Below, one piece after another: positions 47,159-57,799 of a DNA stretch of 63,213 nt. The notes under the pieces were generated by a model that saw only the letters and a program-made list of their open reading frames with translations, was not told the DNA's origin and did no database searches. The number at the start of each line of letters is the position of its first letter. Position 1 is the stretch's first letter. Origin of the DNA: Oscillatoria salina IIICB1 (GTDB taxonomy: Bacteria; Cyanobacteriota; Cyanobacteriia; Cyanobacteriales; SIO1D9). The DNA lies in NCBI RefSeq assembly GCF_020144665.1, contig NZ_JAAHBQ010000026.1, forward strand, positions 1 to 63,213, given 5' to 3'. Position numbers and translations under genes: made by a program.

Positions 47159-47495
47159 GGAATTCTTCCTTTGTTTGCGAGTAATTTTTTGAGATCCTTT
47201 TCTCAATAAATTGTTCCTTTGTTGCCATCGGAATGCTACCAACTATTTTTAACATAATTGCTTCAGAGCGAGCTTGAGTAGCAACACGGGAGTATTTGAC
47301 TTTGATTTAAGTGTTCTTGCTGAGTCAAAAAACTATCCCCTTCACCAGCAAGATACGAGCTTTTGTAGGCTATATAATAAAGCTAGGCAAAGGTTCAGGA
47401 GCCAGAAAATCCTGCCTGTTCTAGCTTTTGTCAAGCTAATTAATATTCTGACCAGTTAAGCAACGAATTTCAATCGGCTTTATGCTTAAGTAAAA
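47159..47495. promoter_or_regulatory. 337-base divergent region between cheY and cheA
   Basis: It carries promoters for both sensory units. A plus-strand -10 TATAAT lies at 47373-47378, with no convincing -35. It is followed directly by a large hairpin (47380-47427). Confidence 0.4.
47380..47427 (+). promoter_or_regulatory. Nested hairpin in the cheA leader
   Basis: AAGCTAG (47380-47386) pairs with CTAGCTT (47421-47427), and inside it CAGGA (47396-47400) pairs with TCCTG (47410-47414). It is followed by TTGTC. If the TATAAT just upstream is used, the transcript would begin inside this hairpin. It could be an attenuator, a stabiliser or an operator. Confidence 0.4.
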
Positions 47496-49784
47496 ATGGA
47501 TGAAGATATTCAGGCTTTTTTAGCAGATAATTCCGAAAATCTCGAACAAATTGAGCGGGATTTAGTGGCTTTGGAGCAAAATCCTAGCGATGGAGAATTG
47601 CTCGTTCGGATTTATCGTTCTCTGCATACAATCAAGGGAAATTGTGGCTTCATGGCTTTTACTAAGCTCGAAGCACTCACCCATGCGGGAGAAAACTTGC
47701 TCAGTCGCTTGCGAGATGAAGAGTTAGTTTTAAATGCCGAACTTACGAGTATTTTACTGCAACTTATTGATGCAATTCAACAAAGTTGTACCTGGATTGA
47801 AACTACTGGAGAAGAAGGGGATCTTGATTACTCAGAATTAATTCAAAGACTCAATAATTTACACTCAACAAATCCTTCTACTATATCACAAGTTTCGGAA
47901 AATTCTCAGCCTCTCTTCAGTATGTCCGGTTCGATACCTAGCGATCGTACGCAAACTATCGCTTTGACAAAAACCCAGATATATGATAAAGAAACTGAGT
48001 CAAACCAGCAAGTTAAAGAAGAGAAAACGCCGCGATCGCTAACAACTTCTCACAGCGTCCAATCGATTCGAGTGGACATTAATTTATTAGATAAATTGAT
48101 GAATTTGGTAGGAGAGTTAGTATTAGTTCGCAATCAAATTTTGCAATTCGATCGCGATCGAGAGCGAGCAGACTTTGAAACCGCATCAGAGCATCTCAAT
48201 CGGCTAACTACCGAATTACAAGAAGGAGTGATGAAAACTCGGATGCAGCCGATTAGCACGATTTGGAAGAAATTTCCGCGCGTAGTTAGAGATTTAGCGA
48301 TCGCCTCTGATAAGCAAGTACAAGTACAGATGGAGGGGGAAGAAACTGAACTCGATAAAACCATCGTTGAGGCGATTAAAGATCCCTTAACCCATATTCT
48401 CCGCAACTGTATCGATCATGGCATCGAAACGCCTGATTTACGGCGACTATCCGGGAAACCAGAGTCAGGAAACTTATATTTACACGCTTCCCATGAAAGC
48501 GGCTACGTGAATATCAAAATTAGCGATGATGGTGCAGGTATCGATCCGGAAAAAGTGAAGCAAAAAGCACTAGCTTTAGAGTTAATTACTCTCGAAGAGT
48601 GTAATCGTTTGAGTGACACTGAAGCGATCGATTTAATTTTCCTACCGGGATTTTCCCTAGCGGAAAAAGTAACTCGCCTGTCGGGAAGGGGAGTGGGAAT
48701 GGATGTAGTAAAAAGCAATATTGAAAAAGTTGGCGGTACCGTTGAAGTTCACAGCCAACGCCAGTTAGGAACTACATTCAAGTTGAAAATACCCCTCACC
48801 CTAGCAATTATACCCGCCTTGATTGTCAGCAGTGGTAGCGATCGCTACGCTATCCCTCAAATGAGCATCGCCGAATTAGTTCGTTTAGAAGGTGAAAAAG
48901 CTCATTCTAGCATCGAATATATTCATACTGCTCCTGTTTATCGTTTGCGAGGAAAGCTGTTACCTTTAGTTTATTTAAATCAAGAACTTCAGCTTGAAAA
49001 ACAACCAGAAACAGAGGAAGAATTAAATATTGTTGTCGTTCAAAGCGAAACTCCTTTCGGCTTAGTTGTGGATGGGATCGATGATATTCAAGAAATTGTC
49101 GTTAAACCCCTGGGAAAACTGCTGAAAGATACGCCTTTTTTTGGTGGCGTAACGATTCTCGGAGATGGCAATGTTGCTTTAATTTTAGATCTGAATCGCA
49201 TCGCTCAACATTCTGGCGTCCTTGCCGAAACACAAATTAAAGCTCACTTAGAATCAGAAACCGCACAGCAGGAGGACGATCGCCAAATGCTCTTACTATT
49301 TGAGGGCTCGCCTGAAAGTCGCATGGCTATTCCCTTAGCAATGGTTTTGCGTTTGGAAGAAATTCCCCATACTGCTGTCGAAAAAATTGGCGATCGCGTC
49401 GCAATTCAATATCGCTCTTCGATTCTACCATTAATTGATTTAGCTAGCATTTTCAGCAGTCAATTGTTAAGCGTTAATAATCCCCAACTAGACTCTTTAA
49501 TTACTCATAATCATAGTCAAGATCGAGCCTTGCCAAAAACTCGCTCATCCTTACTCGAAAATGAAATTTTACAAATCGTAGTTGTAGCTTGCCAAAATGG
49601 ACAAACAGTAGGCTTAGTAGTTCAGCAAATCATCGATATTGCGATGGAAAAGATCGCCGTTACTGGTGCGGCAACTCGTCCCGGAATTGAGGCGATCGCA
49701 GTTATTCAAAATCAAGTTACGGAAATTTTAGACCTGTCCGCAATTACTCAGCAATTTCTTGAGAATTCCCGTCAATTTTATTGA
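47496..49784 (+). CDS. cheA: Chemotaxis histidine kinase CheA with two CheW-like domains
   Basis: This 762-residue kinase has an N-terminal Hpt domain with phospho-His44 (SLHTIKGNCGF), a linker of about 90 residues that is Ser/Thr-rich, a dimerisation domain (about 185-250), a HATPase domain (ILRNCIDHGIE, then GRGVGMDVV), and a CheW-like domain at about 435-570. A second CheW-like domain occupies about 590-755 (LLLFEGSPESRMAIPL, then VVVACQNGQTVGLVVQQI). There is no receiver domain. It starts the che operon and overlaps the cheW frame. Confidence 0.93.
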   Translation: MDEDIQAFLADNSENLEQIERDLVALEQNPSDGELLVRIYRSLHTIKGNCGFMAFTKLEALTHAGENLLSRLRDEELVLNAELTSILLQLIDAIQQSCTWIETTGEEGDLDYSELIQRLNNLHSTNPSTISQVSENSQPLFSMSGSIPSDRTQTIALTKTQIYDKETESNQQVKEEKTPRSLTTSHSVQSIRVDINLLDKLMNLVGELVLVRNQILQFDRDRERADFETASEHLNRLTTELQEGVMKTRMQPISTIWKKFPRVVRDLAIASDKQVQVQMEGEETELDKTIVEAIKDPLTHILRNCIDHGIETPDLRRLSGKPESGNLYLHASHESGYVNIKISDDGAGIDPEKVKQKALALELITLEECNRLSDTEAIDLIFLPGFSLAEKVTRLSGRGVGMDVVKSNIEKVGGTVEVHSQRQLGTTFKLKIPLTLAIIPALIVSSGSDRYAIPQMSIAELVRLEGEKAHSSIEYIHTAPVYRLRGKLLPLVYLNQELQLEKQPETEEELNIVVVQSETPFGLVVDGIDDIQEIVVKPLGKLLKDTPFFGGVTILGDGNVALILDLNRIAQHSGVLAETQIKAHLESETAQQEDDRQMLLLFEGSPESRMAIPLAMVLRLEEIPHTAVEKIGDRVAIQYRSSILPLIDLASIFSSQLLSVNNPQLDSLITHNHSQDRALPKTRSSLLENEILQIVVVACQNGQTVGLVVQQIIDIAMEKIAVTGAATRPGIEAIAVIQNQVTEILDLSAITQQFLENSRQFY

Positions 49785-49792
49785 TTTTTACC

Positions 49793-50332
49793 ATGACTGA
49801 GACTCACCAATTTTGTACCTTTTATTTGGCTCATCTTTTCTTAGGTTTAGAAGTAAATAAAGTTCAAGAAGTCATTCGCTATCAATCAATAACTAGAGTA
49901 CCTTTAGCACCTCCAGCCGTGCGAGGATTAATTAATTTACGCGGACAAATTATTCCCGCTATCGATTTAAGAAAATGTCTAGATTTATCAGCATCTCAGT
50001 CAGTTGCTGAAAAGAAGAAAAGCAAGAGAGAAACTTTTGCTAAAGCGAGCGCTTTAATTGATTTCTTTCCTCAAACAGAACAACTTCCTTTGAATGTAGT
50101 GATGCAAGCCGATGACGAGATATTTAGTTTACTTGTTGACGAAGTTGGCGAAGTTCTAGAAATTAGCGATCGCTATTTTGAATATCCTCCTGAAATCCTC
50201 AAAGGTGAAGCTAGAGAATTGATCTGCGGTGCTTATAAGCTAGCCGACAAACTGTTACTAATCCTCGACATCAACAAAGTTATAGAAGTCGCCCAAGCAT
50301 CCCAGAAAGTTAGGAAAAAGCACGAAAAATAA
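49793..50332 (+). CDS. cheW: Chemotaxis coupling protein CheW
   Basis: This protein of about 179 residues is CheW, the adaptor that ties CheA to receptors. The family pattern is clear: [20 protein letters not shown], then [20 protein letters not shown] with the conserved Arg that binds receptor tips, and [13 protein letters not shown] loop of about 25 residues ([15 protein letters not shown]) is longer than usual. The ATG at 49793 is preferred over a TTG at 49781, which lies inside the last codons of cheA. Confidence 0.93.
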   Translation: MTETHQFCTFYLAHLFLGLEVNKVQEVIRYQSITRVPLAPPAVRGLINLRGQIIPAIDLRKCLDLSASQSVAEKKKSKRETFAKASALIDFFPQTEQLPLNVVMQADDEIFSLLVDEVGEVLEISDRYFEYPPEILKGEARELICGAYKLADKLLLILDINKVIEVAQASQKVRKKHEK

Positions 50333-50361
50333 ACCGTAAATTAATTAGGCAAGATCGAACT

Positions 50362-52005
50362 ATGATTAATGACAAACTAAGCAAATTTAAAAATCTTCTT
50401 TCTAGGGCAAATCCCAATATGCAAATTCAACGCTCGATTGAAAAATTACCTGAATCAGCTTCACAACTAGAAGCAAACAATTCTGATAAGACGATGATTA
50501 CTCAAGCCGAGTTTAACGAACTACTTGCGGCTTTGAAAAGTGCTAGAGACGGCGATTTCAGCGTGAGATTATCAGAAAATAATGGCTGGGGGGAAATAGC
50601 CGCAGTATTTAACGAATTAATCCAATTAAACCAAAATCTAACTAATGAAATTGTCCACCTCAATCAAGAAGTTGGCGAAGAAGGAAACTTAAGCCAAAAA
50701 ATGGTAATGATTTCGGCAAAAGGTGACTGGAAAATTAGAGTTACAGCTATTAATAACTTAGTGGAAAATCTCAGTCAACCAATCAGAAAAACCGAGCAAA
50801 TATTAACCACAGTAATAGCAGGTAATTTATCTACCAAAATGCTCGAACAAATTAACGGGCGATCGCTCCAAGGAAATTTACTCAAACTTAGCCAAACAAC
50901 CAACCAATTAATTGACAATATCTCTACCTATTATACAGCAAAAAATCGCGTCGCCAAGCAGATTAGTGAATCAGGAAATCTAAGTAGTAAAGCTGTGGTT
51001 GAAGGAGCCACAGGTATCTGGAAAGACCTCACAGAAAATATTAACCAGATAGCTGCCAACCTCAAAGAAGAAGTGCAGAATATTAATAACATGATTTTAG
51101 CGATCGCGCAAGGCGACCTCTCCCAAAAAGTTGGCACCAAAACCGTTGGTGACTTTAAAGAATTAACCGATAACGTCAACTTAATGACCGCAAATTTAAC
51201 CGAATCAGTAAAAAAAATTGCCACCGTCGCTCAAGCACTTGCTCGTACTTCTGAAGACTTAACCGAAGTCAGCCAACAGATTCAAGACAATGCCGAACAC
51301 ACATCCGGACAAGCTAATTCTGCTTCAACTTATGCCGATGAAGTTAACTTAAATGCTCAAATAGTTGCCACTGGTGTAGAAGAAATGAGTGCTAGTATCA
51401 AAGAAATTGCTAAAAGTTCGGCTGATGCAGCAAGAGTAGCAACTAATGCAGTAAAAATGACCGAAACCACCAACCAAACAATTGCCAAATTAGGACAAAG
51501 TAGCGTAGAAATTGGCAAAGTTATTAAAGTAATTACTTCTATCGCTCAACAAACTAATTTACTCGCCTTAAATGCCACAATTGAAGCCGCAAGAGCCGGA
51601 GAAGCAGGTAAAGGTTTCGCCGTCGTTGCTAACGAAGTCAAAGAATTAGCCAAACAAACCGCCAAAGCCACTGAAGATATTAGCCAAAAGATCGAAACTA
51701 TCCAAACTGATACAAAAAGTTCCGTAGAAGCGATCGCCCAAATTACGGCAATTATTAACCAAATTAACGACTTCCAAAATACCATTGCTAGCGCCGTAGA
51801 AGAACAAACAGCAACAACCAATGAAATTGCCCGAAACGTTGCTGGCGCAGCGAGTGGCACATCAGAAATTGCCAATAATATTACCAGCGTTGCTGAAGCC
51901 GCTCAAAGTACCACTGCCGTAGCTAGTAAAACATTCAAATCAGCCGATAAACTAGCTAAATTAGCAGCAGAATTGCAAGCATTAGTCAGCCAGTTTAAAT
52001 ATTAA
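50362..52005 (+). CDS. Soluble chemoreceptor with HAMP array
   Basis: This 547-residue receptor has no membrane segment and no recognisable ligand-binding domain. Its first 300 residues hold five HAMP-like units, marked by the repeated G(D/N)(F/L)S motif at about residues 64, 108, 154, 205 and 251. The signalling domain (about 285-547) has the tip [20 protein letters not shown] and then [18 protein letters not shown]. Glu/Gln pairs flanking the tip could be methylated by the CheR in this operon. Poly-HAMP chains are better known from histidine kinases. It is preceded by cheW and followed 14 bases later by cheB. Confidence 0.9.
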   Translation: MINDKLSKFKNLLSRANPNMQIQRSIEKLPESASQLEANNSDKTMITQAEFNELLAALKSARDGDFSVRLSENNGWGEIAAVFNELIQLNQNLTNEIVHLNQEVGEEGNLSQKMVMISAKGDWKIRVTAINNLVENLSQPIRKTEQILTTVIAGNLSTKMLEQINGRSLQGNLLKLSQTTNQLIDNISTYYTAKNRVAKQISESGNLSSKAVVEGATGIWKDLTENINQIAANLKEEVQNINNMILAIAQGDLSQKVGTKTVGDFKELTDNVNLMTANLTESVKKIATVAQALARTSEDLTEVSQQIQDNAEHTSGQANSASTYADEVNLNAQIVATGVEEMSASIKEIAKSSADAARVATNAVKMTETTNQTIAKLGQSSVEIGKVIKVITSIAQQTNLLALNATIEAARAGEAGKGFAVVANEVKELAKQTAKATEDISQKIETIQTDTKSSVEAIAQITAIINQINDFQNTIASAVEEQTATTNEIARNVAGAASGTSEIANNITSVAEAAQSTTAVASKTFKSADKLAKLAAELQALVSQFKY

Positions 52006-52019
52006 GGATCGAATCGCTA

Positions 52020-53084
52020 ATGCGTAAAATTCGCCTCTTGATTGTTGATGATTCAGTAGTTGTGCGTCGCCGGGTAAGCGAGGTACTAGCGAACGATCCT
52101 GCTTTAGAAATTGCTGGAGTTGCAGCTAATGGTCAAATAGCCCTAGCGAAGATTCCTCAAGTCAAGCCAGATCTGGTTATTCTCGATCTTGAAATGCCAG
52201 AAATGGATGGATTAGAAACTTTAGCAGCTATTCGACAAACCTATCCTCATTTACCCACAATTATGTTCAGCGCTTTTACCGAAAAAGGAGCGACTGCAAC
52301 CCTAGAAGCACTTTCTTTAGGAGCAAAAGATTATGTAACCAAACCCTTGAAAATGGGCAGTATGGAAGCAGCTAATCAACATTTGCGTCAGGAACTAATT
52401 CCTAAAATCAAAGTGTTTTGTGCTGACCAATTGAAAACTTATCAACCGAGTTGGAATAGAAAATTCAAAATTACCAATCGGCAGTTAAAAGCCTCAATCA
52501 GGAAACTAAATTCAGTCAAAATCGTAGCGATCGGCGTATCAACTGGAGGTCCTAACGCCCTAGCTACGATTTTACCTGAGTTTCCCGCCGATTTTCCCGT
52601 GCCAATTGTCATTGTCCAACATATGCCGCCGATTTTCACCAAACGCCTAGCCGCACGATTGACTGCACAATCTCAAATCCCGGTTTTAGAAGGATTTGAC
52701 GGCGCGAAATTAGAGCCAGGTAAAGCTTGGATTGCTCCTGGGGATTTTCACATCACTGTCGAACGCCAAGGCGCGATCGCGCAACTACGCACGAATCAAG
52801 ACTCGCCCGAAAACTCTTGTCGTCCGGCGGTGGATGTCCTTTTTCGTTCTCTGGCTGACATCTATGGAGCCGGAGTGCTAGCGATCGTCCTAACGGGTAT
52901 GGGACAAGATGGTTTCCGGGGCTGCGAATCTATCCACGAAGCAGGAGGACAAATTTTCGTCCAGGATGAAGATAGCAGCGTTGTCTGGGGAATGCCGGGA
53001 ATCGTGGCTAAAGCAGGTTTAGCAGATCGAGTGCTGTCTTTAGAGCAAATAGCAACTGAAATTATGGCATCTGTTGATTGGTGA
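52020..53084 (+). CDS. cheB: Chemotaxis methylesterase CheB
   Basis: This 354-residue protein is CheB, which removes methyl groups from receptor glutamates and deamidates glutamines once phosphorylated by CheA. The receiver holds the acidic pair DDS and phospho-Asp56 (VILDLEMPEMDG). The C-terminal esterase has the catalytic Ser in GVSTGGPNAL, His in VQHMPPIFTKRLA and Asp in LTGMGQDGFRG. Both domains are complete, so adaptation should work. It lies 14 bases after the soluble receptor gene. Confidence 0.95.
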   Translation: MRKIRLLIVDDSVVVRRRVSEVLANDPALEIAGVAANGQIALAKIPQVKPDLVILDLEMPEMDGLETLAAIRQTYPHLPTIMFSAFTEKGATATLEALSLGAKDYVTKPLKMGSMEAANQHLRQELIPKIKVFCADQLKTYQPSWNRKFKITNRQLKASIRKLNSVKIVAIGVSTGGPNALATILPEFPADFPVPIVIVQHMPPIFTKRLAARLTAQSQIPVLEGFDGAKLEPGKAWIAPGDFHITVERQGAIAQLRTNQDSPENSCRPAVDVLFRSLADIYGAGVLAIVLTGMGQDGFRGCESIHEAGGQIFVQDEDSSVVWGMPGIVAKAGLADRVLSLEQIATEIMASVDW

Positions 53085-53137
53085 TTGCTGTGATTTTTCC
53101 TAATTTTTAATTAAACTAAAATTTCAAGGATGTTTTT

Positions 53138-54901
53138 ATGGATATTCTGCCAATTTTGACAACTAGTATCGCAATTTTCCAATTAAGTCATCTAAGTTTT
53201 GTTAGTGGTTTAGGTACTGTTTTATTAGCAGGTCTTCTTCTGCCCATTTTCTACAAAAAAACTCAAAAACAAGATCGATTGCAGCAACAAATTGAGGTGA
53301 TTTCCCAAGCTATCAGCGAGATTGCTAATGGTAAACTAGATACACGTATACCTCAATCAGAGGTAAACAATTCGCTTCGAGAGCTAGCTGCCAATATTAA
53401 CCAAATGACTGCTCAATTGGCACAACGAGTGACAGAGTTAAGTAACCAACAAGCCGAAGCAAACTTGAAAGACTTGACTATCGAGCAAGCGAGATTGATG
53501 CAAGAAATCAAAAATCGCCAAAACGTTCTCGATGAAGCGGCGATCGTCAGCGAGACAGATCGCAAAGGAAATATTACTTTTGTCAATGATAAGTTTTGCG
53601 AAATTTCTGGTTATAGCCGCGAAGAGTTGATGGGAAAAAATCACCGCCTTGTTAATTCTAGTTATCACTCGAAAGAGTTTTTCAAAGATTTTTGGGCGAC
53701 TATTTCCAGTGGTAAAATTTGGAAGGGTGAAATTAAAAATAAGCGAAAAAATGGTTCATTTTATTGGGTAGATTCAACCATTGCGCCCATCTTTGACGAG
53801 AAAGGCAAAATTGTTAAATATATTGGCATCCGTTTTGAGATTACTCAACAAAAAGAAGCAGCAGAATCCTTAGAAAAACTTGCCGAAGAACGCAAAAATG
53901 AAGCAGATTCATTAATGAAACAAGTCCGGAAAATGTCTGAGGAAATCAAAGGAGCAGCCAAGGGGGATTTAACAGTTCAAGCCCAAGTTGATAACGAAAT
54001 TTTAGGCACGCTAGCAGAGTCGTTTAATTACTTAGTTGGTTCGTTGCGGAAGATTGTGATTGATATTCAAGAGGCAACTTTTCAAGTAAATCAAGCTACG
54101 ACTGCCTCGGTTGGCGATACTACTGAATTAGCTCAACAAGCTCGGACTCAAGCATCACAAATTGAAGCGACTTTACGTCAGTTAGAGCGAATTATTAGCT
54201 CGATTAAAGATGTTTCTGAAGCAGCTACACGAGCGGAACAAGTTACTCAACAAGCTGCTCAAACTGCGGAAACTGGAGGTAAAGCTGTTGATAGAACTGT
54301 CGAGGGAATTAATCAACTTCGCCAAACAATTGCCGAAACATCTGAAATGATGAATTGTTTGGGTGAAGGTTCGCGTCAAATTGGCAAAATTGTGGTTTCT
54401 ATTTCTGAAATTGCTTCTCAAACTAATTTACTTGCTCTCAATGCTACTATTGAAGCTGCACGAGCTGGAGAACAAGGAAAAGGTTTTGCTGTCGTTGCTG
54501 AAGAAGTTCGCAAGTTAGCTAAACGTTCTGCGGCTGCTACTGAAGAAATTGCCGAAATTGTTCGCACAATTCAAGAGGAAATTAGTCGGGTAATGGTGGC
54601 AATGGAGTCGGGAAATGAACAGGTAGTGGAAGGAACCCAAATTGCGGCGGCTGCTAAAACTAATCTGAATGCGATTATTGAAGTTAGCTACGAAATTAAT
54701 GCTTTAGTACAAAATATTACTTCTGCTAGTCAGAAGCAGACTATTGCTGCTGAGGAAATTGCTGCTAGTGTTACTCAAGTGAATGCTATTTCGACCACAA
54801 CTGCTCGAAAAGCAGAGGAGGTAACAATTTCTTTAGATGGGTTGGCGGTTGTGGTTAATCAACTTCAAAGTTCGGTCACTAATTTTCGCTCGCAATCGTG
54901 A
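53138..54901 (+). CDS. PAS-containing membrane-associated chemoreceptor
   Basis: This 587-residue receptor begins with one or two hydrophobic segments (residues about 4-38) and no periplasmic domain. A HAMP-like unit follows ([15 protein letters not shown]), then a PAS domain (about 125-240, with [20 protein letters not shown]), a second HAMP-like unit and the signalling domain with tip [19 protein letters not shown]. The layout resembles Aer-type energy or redox taxis receptors, although a bound flavin cannot be confirmed from sequence. It lies between cheB and cheR. Confidence 0.9.
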   Translation: MDILPILTTSIAIFQLSHLSFVSGLGTVLLAGLLLPIFYKKTQKQDRLQQQIEVISQAISEIANGKLDTRIPQSEVNNSLRELAANINQMTAQLAQRVTELSNQQAEANLKDLTIEQARLMQEIKNRQNVLDEAAIVSETDRKGNITFVNDKFCEISGYSREELMGKNHRLVNSSYHSKEFFKDFWATISSGKIWKGEIKNKRKNGSFYWVDSTIAPIFDEKGKIVKYIGIRFEITQQKEAAESLEKLAEERKNEADSLMKQVRKMSEEIKGAAKGDLTVQAQVDNEILGTLAESFNYLVGSLRKIVIDIQEATFQVNQATTASVGDTTELAQQARTQASQIEATLRQLERIISSIKDVSEAATRAEQVTQQAAQTAETGGKAVDRTVEGINQLRQTIAETSEMMNCLGEGSRQIGKIVVSISEIASQTNLLALNATIEAARAGEQGKGFAVVAEEVRKLAKRSAAATEEIAEIVRTIQEEISRVMVAMESGNEQVVEGTQIAAAAKTNLNAIIEVSYEINALVQNITSASQKQTIAAEEIAASVTQVNAISTTTARKAEEVTISLDGLAVVVNQLQSSVTNFRSQS

Positions 54902-54959
54902 TGGAATTTTTGGCTCTGGTAGAGTTAATTCAACTAATTTAATAAGTAACCAATTTTAG

Positions 54960-55781
54960 ATGTCTATTAACAGTTGTGATTTCAACTATCTTCGCCAACT
55001 GATGCGTCAATATTCCTCGATGGTGTTAGATAGCGACAAAGCCTATTTAGCTGAGTTACGCTTGGCTCCTTTAGTGGCTAAGATGAAGTTAAATTCTCTT
55101 GGTGAGTTAATAAGTAAGTTACAAACTCAACCTTTAAGTCGCTTGCATATCGAAGTCGTGGAAGCGATGCTTTTGACTGAGACATCTTTTTTTCGGGATG
55201 GATATCCTTTTGAGGCGATCGCTAAATTTATCTTACCTCAGTTAATCTCTAACCAACGAGGAAAACGCCGTTTAAATGTTTGGTGTGCGGCTTGTTCGAG
55301 CGGTCAAGAACCTTATAGTCTTGCGATGCTGTTATGCGAACATTTTCCGGAACTTGCTCATGGTCAAGTTCAATTACTGGCTACTGATTTGTCTAGTAAA
55401 ATGCTCGATCGCGCTCGTGAAGGAAGCTATAGTCAGGTAGAAATTGCCCGAGGACTACCTAAACAATTGCTGATGAATTATTTCCACAATTCAGGTTATG
55501 AATGGCAACTTAAAGATTGTATTCGCGAGATGGTCGAATTCCGCCAAATGAATTTAGTAACTGATTCTTTGACACAATCCTTTTTTGATATTATCTTTTT
55601 GCGCAATGTGCTGATTTATTTTGATGTGGAAACGAAAAAAAAAGTTTTGGATAAGGTTAAACAAGTTCTTTCACCTCATGGTTATTTATTTCTTGGTAGT
55701 GGAGAAACTACGCTTAATTTAGATGACTCGTTTCAGCAGTTGCAATTTAATAAAGCTGTTTTTTACAAACTGCGTAGTTAG
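54960..55781 (+). CDS. cheR: Chemotaxis methyltransferase CheR
   Basis: This 273-residue protein is CheR, which methylates receptor glutamates with S-adenosylmethionine. It has the N-terminal helical domain and the SAM-binding fold: [18 protein letters not shown] near 95, [16 protein letters not shown] near 130 and [15 protein letters not shown] near 205. There is no TPR tail. It is the last gene of the che operon. Its TAG stop overlaps the panB stop on the opposite strand by four bases. Confidence 0.95.
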   Translation: MSINSCDFNYLRQLMRQYSSMVLDSDKAYLAELRLAPLVAKMKLNSLGELISKLQTQPLSRLHIEVVEAMLLTETSFFRDGYPFEAIAKFILPQLISNQRGKRRLNVWCAACSSGQEPYSLAMLLCEHFPELAHGQVQLLATDLSSKMLDRAREGSYSQVEIARGLPKQLLMNYFHNSGYEWQLKDCIREMVEFRQMNLVTDSLTQSFFDIIFLRNVLIYFDVETKKKVLDKVKQVLSPHGYLFLGSGETTLNLDDSFQQLQFNKAVFYKLRS

Positions 55782-56560
55782 TCAAGTTTGGGAAATTGTC
55801 GCGAGCGCACATCAGCCGCATAATTTTCGACGGCTTGGGTAACAATCGGGCGCAAGTTAGTGTAAGTTTTAGCAAAGGGTGGTTGTTTTTTGGTCAGTCC
55901 GAGTAAGTCAGCAGTGACTAACACTTGTCCGTCACAGTCAACACCAGCACCAATGCCAATGGTGGGAATGGCTAATTTAGCCGTAATTTCTGCGGCGAGA
56001 TCGTGGGGAATATGTTCTAAGATAATTGCAAAGGCACCTGCTTGAGCAAGAGCGATCGCTTCATTCATTATTCTCGATCGCGCTAAGTCAGTATTTCCCT
56101 GTTGCTTATATCCCAAGCGATGTACAGACTGAGGAGTTAAACCAACATGACCCATCACGGGAATACCAGCAGTAGTTAATTTTGCCACGGTTTCCGCGAT
56201 CGCTGGATATCCTCCTTCTAATTTTATGGCTTTAGCATTTGTTTCTTTTAAGATTCGTCCGGCGGAATGTAGCGCTTGGGCGGCACTTTCTTGATAGCTT
56301 AAAAAAGGCAAATCGCAAACAACTAAGGCTTGTTTTACCCCCCGACACACTGCGGCTGCGTGGTGAATCATTTGATCTAAAGTTACCGGGAGAGTCGTTT
56401 GATGTCCCAAAGCTACCGTCGCCAGAGAATCTCCCACTAAAATTAAGTCTACCCCCGCCTCGTCCAAAATTTCGGCGATCGGGTAATCCCACGCGGTGAG
56501 TACCACTATTTCACGTCCTTGTTGTTTCCATTTAATGAGTTGTTTGATTGTAATTGACAT
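55778..56560 (-). CDS. panB: 3-methyl-2-oxobutanoate hydroxymethyltransferase
   Basis: This 260-residue enzyme (PanB) makes ketopantoate from ketoisovalerate and methylenetetrahydrofolate in pantothenate synthesis. Motifs are [20 protein letters not shown] near 20, [20 protein letters not shown] near 45, KLEGGYP near 112, [10 protein letters not shown] near 135 and [16 protein letters not shown] near 195. The length is normal. It is convergent with cheR and overlaps it by four bases at the ends. Confidence 0.95.
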   Translation of the reverse strand: MSITIKQLIKWKQQGREIVVLTAWDYPIAEILDEAGVDLILVGDSLATVALGHQTTLPVTLDQMIHHAAAVCRGVKQALVVCDLPFLSYQESAAQALHSAGRILKETNAKAIKLEGGYPAIAETVAKLTTAGIPVMGHVGLTPQSVHRLGYKQQGNTDLARSRIMNEAIALAQAGAFAIILEHIPHDLAAEITAKLAIPTIGIGAGVDCDGQVLVTADLLGLTKKQPPFAKTYTNLRPIVTQAVENYAADVRSRQFPKLD

Positions 56561-56596
56561 TTTGGAATTGATAATTAGTGATTGGCGATTGGGTTC

Positions 56597-56691
56597 AGTT
56601 ATCAGTAGAGATTGGAGACAAGAAGCAATTAGCGAATAAACTGGTCACTGGTAACTGTTCGCTGGTAACTGGTAACTGGTAACTGTTCACC
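56597..56691. repeat. Dispersed short repeats shared with 17.4 kb
   Basis: CAGTTATCAGT lies at 56597-56607. CTGGTCACTGGTAACTGTTC and following GGTAACTG units fill 56641-56691. The same units occur upstream of the RDD gene. Confidence 0.7.
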
Positions 56692-56695
56692 GATC

Positions 56696-57799
56696 TTAAT
56701 AATCTACGGGGGCTTCTCGAACAAAAGCTAGGTGCGGTCTAACTCTACCTGTAGTCAGACTAACCCAAGCTAATCCTTCGCTGGTTCCCACCCAAAGTTT
56801 ATTTCCGGTATCTGGCGAAAGGGAAAGAATTTTTTGTGATGGTAAATTGGGAACTACACCGAGGACTGCGCCGCTATCTGCTTTTATTTTCAATAAACCA
56901 GAAGTAGTTCCTACCCAAACGCTAGTATCTTCAGCAAAGCGGACGCTGGTGACATTGCGTCCTCGCAGTGGGGTAACAGAACGCAAGATTTCGCGAGTTT
57001 CTGGGTCAATAACTAATAAACTATTGGGAGTTCCTACCCAGAGCAGTCCGTCAGGTGCGGTGGTCATCGTTTGTACTAAACCGCCAGGAATGTTACTGAT
57101 GCGACCGATAACAAAAGCACTAGCGGTATCTACTCTAACTAAACCTTCCAGAGTTCCTACCCACAATTGACCTTGATTATCGAGAGTCATGGCGTTGGCG
57201 CTAATACCGGGAAGTTCTTGGAGAGTAGTGATTAATAATCCTTGGTCAGGACTAATTAAAGAAAGTCCGCGATCGCTACCTACCCACAAATAACCTCGGT
57301 TATCGACTAATAATGATAATACTCGATTAGAAGGTAAGCGGAAATTTTGCAGAGAAATTTGATTCGTAATTCGATCGATTCGCGCTAAACCGTCGTAAGT
57401 TCCTACCCAAATCCTTCCTACTTTATCTTGGGCAAGGGAACCAATGCGATAATTAGGCAAGGAAACTCTCGCGAGAATTCGTCCTGTGTTCGGGTCAATG
57501 CGTGTTAGCTCTAACCAAGAACCGACCCACAAATTACCTGTATAATCTTCTTGCAAAGCTGTTACCCGAAAATCTCGCTCCGCAGGTTGGAGTTCTTCTC
57601 GGACTCGTTCGGGGGGTAAAGGTTGTTGGCGTGGCGGTGGTGCCGTGTCAGGATAACTAGGAACGAACACTTCCGGATTTTGTGCTGCTACCTGAGTGTA
57701 AATCGGTAAACTCCACACTAATAGTGTCGCAGCGATGGGGTAGAACCCACCGCCCCAAAGGAATCTCGCCAAACTTTTACGCGGATTTGTTTTGACCAT
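56696..57799 (-). CDS. Exported beta-propeller protein with two-component-regulator propeller repeats
   Basis: This 367-residue protein has a hydrophobic N-terminal segment (residues 18-38) with a cleavage-like site after VAA. The rest is a beta-propeller made of about six repeats, each containing LWVGT/S or IWVGT followed by GL(A/S/V)RID. Such repeats are usually the sensor part of hybrid kinases, but here no kinase domain follows and the protein is freestanding. Family members without a kinase are common in cyanobacteria. The ligand is unknown. Confidence 0.85.
   Translation of the reverse strand: MVKTNPRKSLARFLWGGGFYPIAATLLVWSLPIYTQVAAQNPEVFVPSYPDTAPPPRQQPLPPERVREELQPAERDFRVTALQEDYTGNLWVGSWLELTRIDPNTGRILARVSLPNYRIGSLAQDKVGRIWVGTYDGLARIDRITNQISLQNFRLPSNRVLSLLVDNRGYLWVGSDRGLSLISPDQGLLITTLQELPGISANAMTLDNQGQLWVGTLEGLVRVDTASAFVIGRISNIPGGLVQTMTTAPDGLLWVGTPNSLLVIDPETREILRSVTPLRGRNVTSVRFAEDTSVWVGTTSGLLKIKADSGAVLGVVPNLPSQKILSLSPDTGNKLWVGTSEGLAWVSLTTGRVRPHLAFVREAPVDY

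Noticed and set aside
56232-56499. Paired open frames on both strands inside panB
   Set aside because: Both are shadows of the panB reading frame.
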